DNA of 64,000 nt, from positions 1-64,000 of the forward strand of contig FOSY01000018.1 of assembly GCA_900114405.1 (NCBI GenBank). Reading direction: 5' to 3'. This document shows, one piece after another, positions 8,918-17,613 of this stretch. The number at the start of each line of letters is the position of its first letter. Position 1 is the first letter of the stretch. The notes under the pieces were generated by a model that saw only the letters and a program-made list of their open reading frames with translations, was not told the DNA's origin and did no database searches. The DNA comes from Lachnospiraceae bacterium KH1T2. GTDB lineage: Bacteria; Bacillota; Clostridia; Lachnospirales; Lachnospiraceae. A program made the translations under genes and the position numbers.

Positions 8918-8941
8918 ATATCCTGTATATAATCAGGATAT
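8918..8941. promoter_or_regulatory. operator-like inverted repeat upstream of the secreted protein gene
   Basis: Arms ATATCCTG and CAGGATAT (perfect, 8 nt each) are separated by 8 nt of AT sequence. The repeat lies 45-68 bp upstream of the chosen ATG at 8873, where a minus-strand promoter core would be expected. This is consistent with a repressor or activator site, but the binding protein is unknown. Confidence 0.4.
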
Positions 8942-8989
8942 CACAATTCGTACACAATTTTAGTACTTTTTTGCATACATCATTTAACG

Positions 8990-9235
8990 TCATCTTTTCC
9001 CCTTAAACGCAGCACAATAATCCGCTTTATCTTGCTTCTATCCCGAGGTCCCACCTGTCGCAGTATAGAATGTCGCTGGCTTCAATACTTTCGACAACCT
9101 CTTCGCAGTCCCGATAAAACAGACATCTATGTAAAAGAACTTCCGGGGCAAAATGTAAAATACGCCATGCATGTGCATCGCCTTCTTTCAAGTTCTATTT
9201 TACCCTTTCTGTTCGTTTTACCATCTTAACATTAT
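8990..9235 (-). other. unexplained non-coding stretch, candidate structured RNA
   Basis: This gap between the secreted protein gene and SRP RNA is richer in GC than ordinary spacers here. On the minus strand it contains TTGTCG/CGACA pairing around a 16-nt loop, ACTGCGA in two places, and a GGGACCTCGGGATAG block. A 46-codon minus-strand ORF starting MHMHGVFYILPRKF is possible but has a weak site and no recognisable homologue. A 6S-like or other small RNA is one option. I cannot match it to a known family by eye. Confidence 0.3.
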
Positions 9236-9290
9236 CATAAATCTAGGTAAACTTTATTAATTTTGTATAAAAAATGTCCGTCTCAAAGAG

Positions 9291-9405
9291 AACTCCAGAC
9301 CCCGGAGCCCCCACGTCACATGGAAGGTTCCACTTAGTGCTGCTTCGTTCCCGACCTGACACGGTTCATGGATTTCCATTGCGTGGGACCGGAGCCTGGA
9401 GTACC
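9291..9405 (-). ncRNA. ffs: signal recognition particle RNA (small bacterial type)
   Basis: The minus strand carries the conserved apical block GTCAGGTCGGGAACGAAGCA, followed by GCACTAAG, and long complementary flanks (ACTCCAGGCTCCGG pairs with CCGGGGTCTGGAGT). This is the domain IV tetraloop and asymmetric-loop region that binds Ffh. An outer pair, GTCCGTCT / AGACGGAC (9276-9283 and 9412-9419), extends the stem and ends in a T-run on the minus strand, so it may be the terminator or part of the precursor. No Alu domain is visible, so it is the short form. The ends are approximate. Confidence 0.93.
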
Positions 9406-9452
9406 CGTCAAGACGGACACTTTTAGTATTTTAACTTCTAAAGCCCATCTTG

Positions 9453-10727
9453 TCAATCCGGTCTTGCCGGATCTTTAAGTACGCCTTTAATTTGTTCATA
9501 CTGCAAATTTATTCTTTTATAAGCCTCAATCATTGAATCTACGGTACTTTGGATCTTCTCAGCGATATCACTTGCATTTTCCGCAAATTCTACAACGATC
9601 CTTCGATGAAATTTATTATGATTCATTTCATCCATCATTATAGACACAACTGTCTGCATAGGTCTACCTTTTATTTCACCTCTGCCTATATAAAGCTCTG
9701 CAGCTCTGTCTGCCACTTGCATTATCTTTTCGAGCATACCCATGTTTTCATTTTTAAGTCCCCTCGGATACCCTGTACCGTCTATCCTTTCGTGATGGTT
9801 GACAGCTATGGCATAAACCTCCGGGTCTATACGATTTTTTAATATATTATCTACGACGTCTACATGGCGTCTGAAAGCCTTTATCTGCTTTTCATCTGTA
9901 AGTTCCGCAGCATCAGCTATCGCCTGCGGTACGGAAAACATACCTACATCATGAAGAATTGCCCCGAAGTAAAGCTTCGACATCTGATCTTTATCGATGT
10001 TTTCGAGATATTTCGCGATCTCCTGCGCGATTATCACAGAAGCAAGTGTCCGCCTAAGCCTTCTTTCATCCGTGAAGCATATGACATACAGAAGCATTTC
10101 AGCCAAACGCTGTTTTTCTTCATCGCTGTACATAAGACCTTCGATAAGATTCGGAAATTCAACATGCGCCTGCTCTTCATTAAGCTTATCGAATACTTCA
10201 TACTTCCTTGCTGCTATATCCATCATATCAAATACAGCTTTAGAATATTTTATTCCCTGCTTTGACCGCAGATCATTATAATTAAATCTGCTGCCTTTAA
10301 TATGATTATAAAGGTCAACTCGCTCTGCAAAGCCTATGACATTCGACATTTTCTTCATGTCAAAGTCTATCCCTTTAAGAACTTTCCAGTCAATATGGTT
10401 GTAAAGGAGTATTTTTGCTCGATCCCCGAATGGTGAAAGATGTTTAAGAAAAAGATAGCCATATATCGAATGTGCCATTGGCTTTTCTATTTCAAAGCTC
10501 AGCAGCCCTTTTGAGGTATCTTCTGTCTTAAACGCACCAATGTCATGCAGGACAGTCAAAAAAACGTAATCGGCTATTTCAAACTCCTCTAATATACCCT
10601 CACTTTTAAGCATATAGTATACAAGTAACGCTGTACGCTCACAATGAGTGATGATCTTTCTATCTTTTAGTTTTAATACATTAACTATAAGCCTGCACAT
10701 TTCCCTGCTTGAAATGATCTCACCCAT
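9453..10727 (-). CDS. HD-GYP domain protein, putative c-di-GMP phosphodiesterase
   Basis: The 424-residue protein has two HD-type regions. The first (about residues 28-130) has THCERTALL and LHDIGAFK. The second is the HD-GYP unit (about 215-400), with ILHDVG and HHERIDGTGYPRGL. HD-GYP enzymes hydrolyse cyclic di-GMP with bound metal. No membrane segment or receiver domain is seen, so it is cytosolic, and the first HD region may be sensory. ATG at 10727 follows GAGAGG. It may be transcribed with the GNAT gene 95 bp upstream. It is one of three c-di-GMP-related genes in the window. Confidence 0.88.
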   Translation of the reverse strand: MGEIISSREMCRLIVNVLKLKDRKIITHCERTALLVYYMLKSEGILEEFEIADYVFLTVLHDIGAFKTEDTSKGLLSFEIEKPMAHSIYGYLFLKHLSPFGDRAKILLYNHIDWKVLKGIDFDMKKMSNVIGFAERVDLYNHIKGSRFNYNDLRSKQGIKYSKAVFDMMDIAARKYEVFDKLNEEQAHVEFPNLIEGLMYSDEEKQRLAEMLLYVICFTDERRLRRTLASVIIAQEIAKYLENIDKDQMSKLYFGAILHDVGMFSVPQAIADAAELTDEKQIKAFRRHVDVVDNILKNRIDPEVYAIAVNHHERIDGTGYPRGLKNENMGMLEKIMQVADRAAELYIGRGEIKGRPMQTVVSIMMDEMNHNKFHRRIVVEFAENASDIAEKIQSTVDSMIEAYKRINLQYEQIKGVLKDPARPD

Positions 10728-10822
10728 AAGCTACCTCTCGATAAACGGCAAATGAAATTACATTCGTACATATAATTTTATCATGCCGCAAGGCTTATGT
10801 GAATGTTAATATATGCATATTT

Positions 10823-11284
10823 TCAGAGCCAAAAGCGCATCGGGGTGAAAATAATGCCATTCGACTTTTGCGTTTTTCCTATATTCTTAAAACCAATCTT
10901 GTGATAAAATTCCACAGCATATGGAGATGAATTTACGGTCACATAGAACTGACCGCCCTCTTCTCTGACATAGTTACAGAGCTCTTTAACAAGCCTTTCT
11001 GCAATTCCCTGACGATGAAAATCTCCATCAACAAAAAGAAGTGATATGTGATTCTTATTTCTGACAGATATAACGCCTCTTATAATATCATCATCGAAAC
11101 ATCCAAAAATGACATATTCGCCCTGTTTAAACATCATATAGAGAACATCATCCGTTATAAATTGATAAAAATTATATACACCTTCTGAGGTATATCCCTC
11201 AGCATTAAAGTCAAGGAAGATGCGCCATACAAGCTGCATCGCATCTCCCCATTCTTTTTCTTTGATCCTTCGTATAACCCTCAT
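10823..11284 (-). CDS. GNAT-family N-acetyltransferase
   Basis: The 153-residue product has the GNAT core. LLFVDGDFHRQGIAERLVKEL is the acetyl-CoA pyrophosphate-binding motif, with the Q/R-x-x-G-x-A pattern, and the C-terminal strand has VEFYHKIGFKNIG. Such enzymes transfer an acetyl group from acetyl-CoA to an amine; the acceptor cannot be told from sequence. ATG at 11284 has GGGGAG eight nt upstream. It follows the DUF1002 gene by 19 bp on the same strand, which suggests co-transcription. Confidence 0.85.
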   Translation of the reverse strand: MRVIRRIKEKEWGDAMQLVWRIFLDFNAEGYTSEGVYNFYQFITDDVLYMMFKQGEYVIFGCFDDDIIRGVISVRNKNHISLLFVDGDFHRQGIAERLVKELCNYVREEGGQFYVTVNSSPYAVEFYHKIGFKNIGKTQKSNGIIFTPMRFWL

Positions 11285-11303
11285 ACATACTCCCCATTAT
11301 CGA

Positions 11304-12347
11304 TCAGCCGAAAATACTCTTAAAGAATCCGGCAAGAGCATTTCCCAGATTTACAAAGAATGACTTTACGACTGCTGTTGCAACCGCAACTTTATTGTCA
11401 TCTAATGCCTTCGCAAAATCTTCTCCTGTGAAATTTCCACCAAGCTTTTCATAAAGGTCAGCAGCCTGATCAAGAAGTGTATTATAATCAAGACCAAGGT
11501 CACTGATCTTTACCATAAGATCAGCTATCTGCTGGATTTCGTCATTGCTCAGGCTTATAGATGTACCATGCTCCTTATTGTAATCTTTGATAGATTCCTC
11601 TACAGCCTCTTTGATAGAAGCGGCATCTGAAAGATCTCTCTTTGCAACTTCTGCCTTAATGAACGCTATAAGCGCCTCAATATCTTCCTTCGATGCGCCA
11701 TTTGCCGCTGCCGCAGCTTCCTCAAGCTGTCCTGTCGTAACAAGCTCATTAAGTGAAGTATCCAGTGCTTCTGTATTAACTGTAGTGTCTGTCATCTGTG
11801 CATATGCTTTAAGCGCTCCTATAAGTGCAGCCGTTCCTGAAATAGACGTCGGACCTACTACCATGATATCCGCATCTTCCACTCCGGCTGTAAGAAGCGC
11901 ATTTCTATACATACCCTCAGTACAGTAATTGATATTTGCCGTCTTTACAGTTATGCCATGTCCGCTCTCTGCCGGACGCACAAGTACTGAAGAAAGCGAC
12001 TTTGTTCCAATAACAGAAGAACTTATATAATTTCCAAGATACTGATGCTCCTCGGAATTTGTGACATATACGACATTGTAGTCTGAAATGTCCGTACCGC
12101 TAAGTCCCATCAATGAAAGTACTGTAGCCTGCTGTGATGCAGAAAGGTCTGAACCAAGTGCAAGATATGGCTTCGACTTTTCTGTTTTAGAAGAAGAGTC
12201 CGAAGCACTTGCCTCTGTAGATGTTTCTGATGCGTTCTCCGTCGGATCACCCCATGTTACAGTCTGCACATCACCTGCCGCATATGTGCTCGCTGTCGGT
12301 GTTACCGCAAGGATACCCGCCATCATTAATACTGCTAATTTTTTCAT
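11304..12347 (-). CDS. DUF1002 family secreted protein
   Basis: The product is 347 residues from ATG at 12347, chosen because GAGGAA lies just upstream; an in-frame start at 12368 overlaps the preceding gene. A signal peptide (MKKLAVLMMAGILAVTP...TYAA) is followed by a Ser/Thr/Glu-rich linker. The conserved DUF1002 domain (about residues 65-270) has the LGSDLSASQQATVLSLMGL opening. The C-terminus is helical and ends in a hydrophobic patch (FFVNLGNALAGFFKSIFG). The family is common in Firmicutes and has no established function. It is probably exported and is co-directional with the hydrolase gene upstream. Confidence 0.85.
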   Translation of the reverse strand: MKKLAVLMMAGILAVTPTASTYAAGDVQTVTWGDPTENASETSTEASASDSSSKTEKSKPYLALGSDLSASQQATVLSLMGLSGTDISDYNVVYVTNSEEHQYLGNYISSSVIGTKSLSSVLVRPAESGHGITVKTANINYCTEGMYRNALLTAGVEDADIMVVGPTSISGTAALIGALKAYAQMTDTTVNTEALDTSLNELVTTGQLEEAAAAANGASKEDIEALIAFIKAEVAKRDLSDAASIKEAVEESIKDYNKEHGTSISLSNDEIQQIADLMVKISDLGLDYNTLLDQAADLYEKLGGNFTGEDFAKALDDNKVAVATAVVKSFFVNLGNALAGFFKSIFG

Positions 12348-12364
12348 AAATTCCTCGTTCCGTA

Positions 12365-13288
12365 TCATTTCATGCCATGCTTATTCATGTACTTAAGCAT
12401 TTCTATAAATATGTCGAATCGATTAGTTTCGTTGTATATTTCGTGTCTGTCTTTAGGATAAATGGTCACGTTGACATCCGTAAGTCCAAAGCTCCTGTAT
12501 TTCTCAGCCGCTTTCTCAACACTTTTTCCAAAGCCGCCTACCGGGTCCTGTGCTCCAGACATAAGCCATATAGGCAATTCCTTCGGTATTTTGTTGATAC
12601 GGTCTTTCTCATTCGCTCTGGTAAGAAGCTCTGCTATCGTATAATAGCCATTTACAGTAAATTCAGGTCCCCACAAAGGATCGCTTTTTTCTGACTCATA
12701 AACTTCTTTTCTTGTACAAAGCCACTGCTCTGCATCTGAATCTTTGTCATAACCACCCATTGCTATTTTGGTACAGAAATGACTTATATAATTCCATCCT
12801 TTCAACGCAGCCACGCACTTAAGCAAGAGACATCCGCATTTTATCTTGATACTATCAACGTCTCCTGTGCCCATTATGAAAGCAGCATCTATACCGCTTC
12901 CATACATCTGGATATAATTTCTCACAATAAACGAACCCATGCTGTGACCACAGATAAACACAGGCAGCTCAGGGTAATCTTCCTGCATCATCTTTTTCAG
13001 CCTGTGAACATCCCTGACCACTACAGTAGCCGGGTCCTGCTCCGTGAAAAATCCAAATTCGCCTGTAGCTTCCGCAGTTTTCCCGTGGCCGAGGTGATCA
13101 CACCCCGCCACAAGAATATGCGATTCTGCAAAAAATTTGCACATCTCAGCATATCTTCCCATATGCTCACCTTTGCCGTGAACAATTATCAGGATAGCCT
13201 TGATATCTTTATCCGGTACAAATTTATCCGCATGGATCTTATGCTTCATATCACGAGAATCATAGAAAAACTCTTCGTGTTTATACAT
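12365..13288 (-). CDS. alpha/beta hydrolase (lysophospholipase / monoglyceride lipase-like)
   Basis: The product is about 307 residues from ATG at 13288; a TTG at 13315 is an alternative. Motifs are HGKGEHMGRY (oxyanion region), the nucleophile elbow GHSMGSF, and the late acid/His region (GAQDPVGG, DRHEIYNE). This is the serine-aminopeptidase S33 / lysophospholipase fold that acts on lipid esters. There is no signal peptide, so it is cytosolic. It lies 34 bp after metG and its stop overlaps the region of the next gene's site, so it is likely part of the same operon. The natural substrate is unknown. Confidence 0.88.
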   Translation of the reverse strand: MYKHEEFFYDSRDMKHKIHADKFVPDKDIKAILIIVHGKGEHMGRYAEMCKFFAESHILVAGCDHLGHGKTAEATGEFGFFTEQDPATVVVRDVHRLKKMMQEDYPELPVFICGHSMGSFIVRNYIQMYGSGIDAAFIMGTGDVDSIKIKCGCLLLKCVAALKGWNYISHFCTKIAMGGYDKDSDAEQWLCTRKEVYESEKSDPLWGPEFTVNGYYTIAELLTRANEKDRINKIPKELPIWLMSGAQDPVGGFGKSVEKAAEKYRSFGLTDVNVTIYPKDRHEIYNETNRFDIFIEMLKYMNKHGMK

Positions 13289-13322
13289 ATCTGCCAATAC
13301 CCCCGATTCCCCCAATATTTAC

Positions 13323-15305
13323 TCAGCCTACTTCTGCACCGCCGTCAATGTCATGCTCAAGTCCAAGCAATGTAAACTGGCTGTCATCTTCATTATATGC
13401 TGAAAGGATCATTCCCTCAGAGATCATTCCTGCCATCTTTCTAGGCTTAAGGTTAAGAACAGCTACAACTCTCTTGCCGACAAGTTTTTCCGGTTCAGGA
13501 TAAAACTTACGGATTCCTGAAAGGATCTGTCTCTCCTCATCGCCGAATTTAAGCTTGAAGCAAAGAAGCTTATCTGACTTTGGAACAAAGCTGCACTCAA
13601 GAACTTCACCTACTCTGAGATCGATCTTTGCGAAATCATCAATTGTGATCTCACCTTTTTCTGCAGGTGCTTCTTCTTTCTTAGCTGCTGCCTTTTCCTT
13701 AGCTGCTGCTTCCTTTGCAGCTGCCTTCTGAGCCTTTTCAAGCTCCTGAACTTCCTTCATGACATCTGCAGGCTTAAGGCGTGCAAAGAGTGTTTCAGGA
13801 TCTTCAACTACCTTAGTTCCTGAAGCGAATGCTCCTGCCTTATCAAGATTCTCAAATTCAGGCTTCTTAGTATTAAGCTGAGCATAGATCTTTTCTGATG
13901 TCTCAGGAAGATATGCTTCGAGAAGTCCTGCTCCGATAGTGATGCAGTCGCAAAGGTTGTAGAGAACCTGTGAAAGTCTGTCCTTCTTCGCCTCATCCTT
14001 GGCAAGTACCCATGGCTCTGTCTCGTCGATGTACTTATTGCATCTCTTAAAGAGTGTAAAGATGTCTGTAAGAGCATCAGCAACATGGAGTGTCTCCATA
14101 TCCTTTTCGACCTTAGCCTTTGTTCCAAGAACTACTGAGTAAAGGTCATCATCAACATCCTCTTTAGCGCCTGTATTATTGAGAGTACCGCCGAAATACT
14201 GGTTGCTCATTGAAATTGTACGCTTTACAAGGTTACCAAGTGTATTTGCAAGGTCTGAGTTGAATCTCTCAACAAGAAGATCCCATGAAATAACACCGTC
14301 TGTCTCGAATGGCATCTCATGAAGAACGAAATAACGTACTGCATCAACGCCAAACATGCGGGCAAGGTCATCTGCATATATAACATTTCCCTTTGACTTA
14401 CTCATCTTTCCGCCTTCCTGAAGAAGCCATGGATGACCAAATACCTGCTTCGGAAGCGGTACATCGAGTGCCATAAGGAAGATAGGCCAGTAAATAGTAT
14501 GGAAACGAACGATATCCTTACCGATAAGATGAAGGTCTGCAGGCCAGTACTTATCAAACATCTCTGAATTATTTCCATCGCAGTCATAGCCGATGCCTGT
14601 GATATAGTTTACGAGAGCATCGAGCCATACATATACTACATGCTTAGGGTCAAAATCTACAGGGATTCCCCATGTGAATGATGTTCTTGAAACACAGAGA
14701 TCCTGAAGTCCCGGCTTGAGGAAGTTGTTGATCATCTCATTCTTTCTCTGCTCCGGCTGGATAAACTCAGGATGCTCCTCTATATACTTCATAAGACGAT
14801 CAGCGTACTTGCTCATCTTGAAGAAATATGCTTCTTCGTGTGCAGGCTTTACCGGTCTGCCGCAGTCAGGGCACTTACCGTCTATAAGCTGTGACTTTGT
14901 CCAGAATGATTCACAAGGTGTACAGTACATGCCTTCGTATGCACCCTTATAAATATCGCCCTGATCATAGAGCTTCTTAAATATCTTCTTAACTTGAGCT
15001 TCGTGATCGTCATCTGTTGTGCGGATAAAACGATCATATGATGTATTCATAAGATCCCAAATCTTCTTAATCTCTGCAGATGTGTTATCTACGTACTGCT
15101 TAGGAGTGATTCCGGCTGCCTTAGCCTTCTCCTCGATCTTCATACCATGCTCATCTGTACCTGTCTGGAAGTGAACATCGTATCCCTGCTGTCTCTTGAA
15201 ACGCGCAATAGCATCTGCGAGAACAATTTCATAAGTGTTGCCTATATGAGGCTTGCCTGATGCATAAGCAATTGCTGTTGTGATGTAATATGGTTTTTTA
15301 GCCAT
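13323..15305 (-). CDS. metG: methionyl-tRNA synthetase
   Basis: The enzyme charges tRNA-Met with methionine. The product is 660 residues from ATG at 15305 (GGAG nearby); the open frame extends upstream without a better start. The class I HIGH motif is PHIGNTY near residue 20, and KMSKSKGN lies at about 300. A zinc knuckle (CTPCESFW...CPDCGRP) is in the connective region. An Ala/Lys/Glu linker leads to a C-terminal tRNA-binding OB domain (FAKIDLRVGEVLECS), which supports dimerisation and tRNA binding. Length is normal for the two-domain bacterial type. No T-box was found upstream. Confidence 0.97.
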   Translation of the reverse strand: MAKKPYYITTAIAYASGKPHIGNTYEIVLADAIARFKRQQGYDVHFQTGTDEHGMKIEEKAKAAGITPKQYVDNTSAEIKKIWDLMNTSYDRFIRTTDDDHEAQVKKIFKKLYDQGDIYKGAYEGMYCTPCESFWTKSQLIDGKCPDCGRPVKPAHEEAYFFKMSKYADRLMKYIEEHPEFIQPEQRKNEMINNFLKPGLQDLCVSRTSFTWGIPVDFDPKHVVYVWLDALVNYITGIGYDCDGNNSEMFDKYWPADLHLIGKDIVRFHTIYWPIFLMALDVPLPKQVFGHPWLLQEGGKMSKSKGNVIYADDLARMFGVDAVRYFVLHEMPFETDGVISWDLLVERFNSDLANTLGNLVKRTISMSNQYFGGTLNNTGAKEDVDDDLYSVVLGTKAKVEKDMETLHVADALTDIFTLFKRCNKYIDETEPWVLAKDEAKKDRLSQVLYNLCDCITIGAGLLEAYLPETSEKIYAQLNTKKPEFENLDKAGAFASGTKVVEDPETLFARLKPADVMKEVQELEKAQKAAAKEAAAKEKAAAKKEEAPAEKGEITIDDFAKIDLRVGEVLECSFVPKSDKLLCFKLKFGDEERQILSGIRKFYPEPEKLVGKRVVAVLNLKPRKMAGMISEGMILSAYNEDDSQFTLLGLEHDIDGGAEVG

Positions 15306-15405
15306 TTCAGTCTCCATTCTGCCGGCTAATGAGACCGGCTCCATTGCTATAATTTGCAATCTCCCTTAATTAATTGATCTATATTGGGAAATTACCTTAT
15401 TCTTT

Positions 15406-15434
15406 AACGTATCACAGCCGGTTTGTACTGTCAA
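15406..15434 (-). promoter_or_regulatory. sigma-A-type promoter for metG
   Basis: On the minus strand, TTGACA (15429-15434) and TACGTT (15406-15411) are separated by 17 bp. The site lies about 100 bp upstream of the metG start. The -35 is perfect and the -10 is imperfect. Confidence 0.6.
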
Positions 15435-15549
15435 ATGTTCGTATACATCATACTCTTAATCCCCGGTTACTGTTCACTCGCTTCTAGCTCGCTCACGTAG
15501 GTGAGGGATTTCTCCGAATGAGTTAAATTTAAATTTCTGCATTTTACTA

Positions 15550-15578
15550 TTGCAATTTGCTAAAGCGTTGTATATTAT
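15550..15578 (+). promoter_or_regulatory. sigma-A-type promoter of the folate operon
   Basis: TTGCAA and TATTAT are spaced by 17 bp. The expected start site falls at about 15585, immediately before the riboswitch. Confidence 0.7.
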
Positions 15579-15587
15579 ATTTGAAAA

Positions 15588-15690
15588 ACGCAGAGTAGAT
15601 GGCAGAGCGTTAAGTGTTCGCTGAACAGGGAGTTGTCAGTGAAACGAAAAGAGTGTTTCTTGCGGTTCTGCTGTCGCATCCCGCTGCTGC
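15588..15690 (+). promoter_or_regulatory. tetrahydrofolate (THF) riboswitch
   Basis: The leader matches the THF aptamer in order and spacing: GCAGAGTAGAT, GCGTTAAGTGT, GGGAGTTGTC, AACGAA, GCGGT and GCATCCCGCTGC. The outer stem pairs GCAG with CTGC. It lies upstream of folT, the usual target. THF binding is expected to lower expression of the folate transporter. The ribosome site (GAGGAGG) lies about 65 nt downstream, so control could be at translation initiation or through an overlapping hairpin. Ends are approximate. Confidence 0.88.
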
Positions 15691-15764
15691 ATCGAAAAGG
15701 TACGTTCATGTATGTCTACCTCCGAAGTGCAGGAAAAGGAAAACTGCATAGAGGAGGTTTTATT

Positions 15765-16289
15765 ATGTCAAAATTACGTAACACAAAAACCATTACCACT
15801 GCAGGAATGCTTGTCGCTATCGGCATTGTTTTAGGCTTTTTCAAAGTTCCTATAAATAATCTGATAGAGATACGCTTTGGAAATCTTCCTATCGCTGCGG
15901 CAGGTACTCTCATGGGGCCCGTTCCCGCTGCCATCGTCGGTGCTCTTACTGACATCGGCGGATTTCTTGTAAAGCCTACCGGTGCCTTTTTCCCTGGCTT
16001 TACACTTAGCGGCATCATCACAGGTATCATATTCGGTCTTCTGCTAAAGACCGATGATAGTTCAAACTTATCGATCGTAAGGATTTTCATCGCACAGTTG
16101 ATAGTAACCGTATTCGTAAATGTCCTGCTCAATGGCTACTGGCTTTCTTTACTCTACGGAAAAGGATATGCAGCGATCCTTATCGCCCGCATCCCAAAAG
16201 AGCTTATAATGCTCCCTATCAACACTTTACTCATCACAGCAATAGCAAAGCCTGTACGCATGATCGGAAGAGCAGCATTCAATAACTAA
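15765..16289 (+). CDS. folT: folate ECF transporter S component FolT
   Basis: The 174-residue integral membrane protein starts at ATG 15765, with GAGGAGG eight nt upstream; a longer open frame begins inside the riboswitch. It has about six hydrophobic segments. Near residues 8-30 is TAGMLVAIGIVLGFFKVPINN, and the S-component features EIRFGNLPIAAAG and GALTDIGGFLV follow. Energy-coupling-factor S subunits bind the vitamin and pair with a shared EcfAAT module, which is not in this window. The THF riboswitch in front and folC behind support folate as substrate. Confidence 0.93.
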   Translation: MSKLRNTKTITTAGMLVAIGIVLGFFKVPINNLIEIRFGNLPIAAAGTLMGPVPAAIVGALTDIGGFLVKPTGAFFPGFTLSGIITGIIFGLLLKTDDSSNLSIVRIFIAQLIVTVFVNVLLNGYWLSLLYGKGYAAILIARIPKELIMLPINTLLITAIAKPVRMIGRAAFNN

Positions 16290-16305
16290 TCCAAGAAGGT
16301 TTAAA

Positions 16306-17613
16306 ATGAATTACGAAGAAGCACTGAATTACATCGAATCAACACCCAAGTTTTCACCAAAAAAAGTTATTCCGGGCAAAGAGCCCTTTAACCTTGAGAC
16401 GATCACCGAGCTTTTGCACAGGCTCGGCGATCCTCAGGATCACCTCAGATATGTCCATGTCGCCGGTACAAATGGAAAAGGCTCTACCGTCGCCTTTATA
16501 AGCAGTATCCTGATGGAGAGCGGCATGAAAGTCGGCATCTACACATCTCCATTTCTTATAAATTTCACAGAGCGTATCCGCATCGGAAAGGATGAGATCC
16601 CGCAGGATGACCTTGCGCGCCTCACCGACAAAGTGAAAGTTCATATAGAAGCAATGAAAGCAGAAGGACTAAATGCGCCTTCTGAATTTGAGATCGTATG
16701 TGCAGTTGCATTTTTATATTTTCTCGAAAATAACTGCGATATCGTCGTACTGGAAGTAGGGCTTGGCGGGCGCCTTGATGCCACAAATGTCATAAAACAC
16801 CCGGAGCTTGCCGTCATTACTACTATCGCTCTCGACCATACTGAGATCCTTGGCGACACACTTGAAAAGATCGCTGCCGAAAAAGCAGGGATAATCAAAG
16901 AAAATACTCAGGTTCTTCTATATCCTCAGCCGGCGTCAGTCGAAGAAGTCTTCGCGAAGGTATGCCGCGAAAATAATTCTGTCCTCCACAAAGGCAAACT
17001 ACCGTCAAAGCTTTTAAGCGCAGACATCACAGGGCAGAGTTTTGAATTAGAAGCGGATGGTTTACATAACTATAAAATCTCACTGCTTGGATCTTATCAG
17101 ATAAATAACGCCGCAATGGCAGTTCAGGCAGCACGTATATTACAGCAAAACGGCTTCACTATAAGCGATGAGAATATTCGCACCGGACTTTTACGCGCAG
17201 AGTGGATGGGACGTTTCGAGCTGCTTCAGCAAGCTCCTGATGTGATAATAGACGGAAGCCATAATGAAGAAGGCGTCGGGGTACTTGTAGAAAGCCTGCA
17301 CCAATATTTTAATGATAAGAAAATTTTATTTATCACAGGTGTACTCTCAGACAAGGCTTACGACAAAATGATGGCAGAGATAATCCCTCTTGCAAAATGC
17401 TTTTACACAGTTACACCGCCTTCTCCAAGAGCTTTAAGTGCAGAAGCACTCGCTTCATACCTGCTTGACAATGGTGCTCCTGCGGCGGTAGCATGTGACA
17501 AGCCGGAGGCAGCACTTATGCAGGCACTCTCTGATGCCTCTGAAGACGATGTCATATGTGCCTTTGGCTCACTTTATTACATTGGAGAAATAAGGAGTTT
17601 ACTTAAGAAATGA
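16306..17613 (+). CDS. folC: folylpolyglutamate synthase / dihydrofolate synthase
   Basis: The 435-residue enzyme adds glutamate to folates, which retains them in the cell and makes the preferred cofactors. The Mur-ligase-fold P-loop is HVAGTNGKGST, the omega-loop GIYTSPFLINFTERI follows, and the ATP/Mg site has VLEVGLGGRLDATN. The C-terminal domain contains IIDGSHNEEG. It lies 16 bp after folT and overlaps trmL by 4 bp (ATGA), so it belongs to the same riboswitch-controlled transcript. Pairing uptake with polyglutamylation makes this a folate-salvage operon. Confidence 0.96.
   Translation: MNYEEALNYIESTPKFSPKKVIPGKEPFNLETITELLHRLGDPQDHLRYVHVAGTNGKGSTVAFISSILMESGMKVGIYTSPFLINFTERIRIGKDEIPQDDLARLTDKVKVHIEAMKAEGLNAPSEFEIVCAVAFLYFLENNCDIVVLEVGLGGRLDATNVIKHPELAVITTIALDHTEILGDTLEKIAAEKAGIIKENTQVLLYPQPASVEEVFAKVCRENNSVLHKGKLPSKLLSADITGQSFELEADGLHNYKISLLGSYQINNAAMAVQAARILQQNGFTISDENIRTGLLRAEWMGRFELLQQAPDVIIDGSHNEEGVGVLVESLHQYFNDKKILFITGVLSDKAYDKMMAEIIPLAKCFYTVTPPSPRALSAEALASYLLDNGAPAAVACDKPEAALMQALSDASEDDVICAFGSLYYIGEIRSLLKK

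Noticed and set aside
9032..9229. 65-residue plus-strand ORF
   Set aside because: It lies in the candidate RNA region, has no ribosome site and no recognisable homologue; it is probably a chance frame.
8990..9235. c-di-GMP riboswitch, tmRNA or RNase P RNA
   Set aside because: No GEMM, tRNA-like end or RNase P core sequence could be matched. Only an unassigned candidate RNA is retained.
10040..10290. overlapping reverse-strand ORFs inside the HD-GYP, metG, purC and other genes
   Set aside because: They are shadows of the real coding frames, with no ribosome sites and no family motifs.
13323..15500. T-box or SAM riboswitch before metG
   Set aside because: The leader has no AGGGTGG-type T-box bulge and no SAM-box core. 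Only a small GCCGG/CCGGC hairpin lies near the ribosome site.
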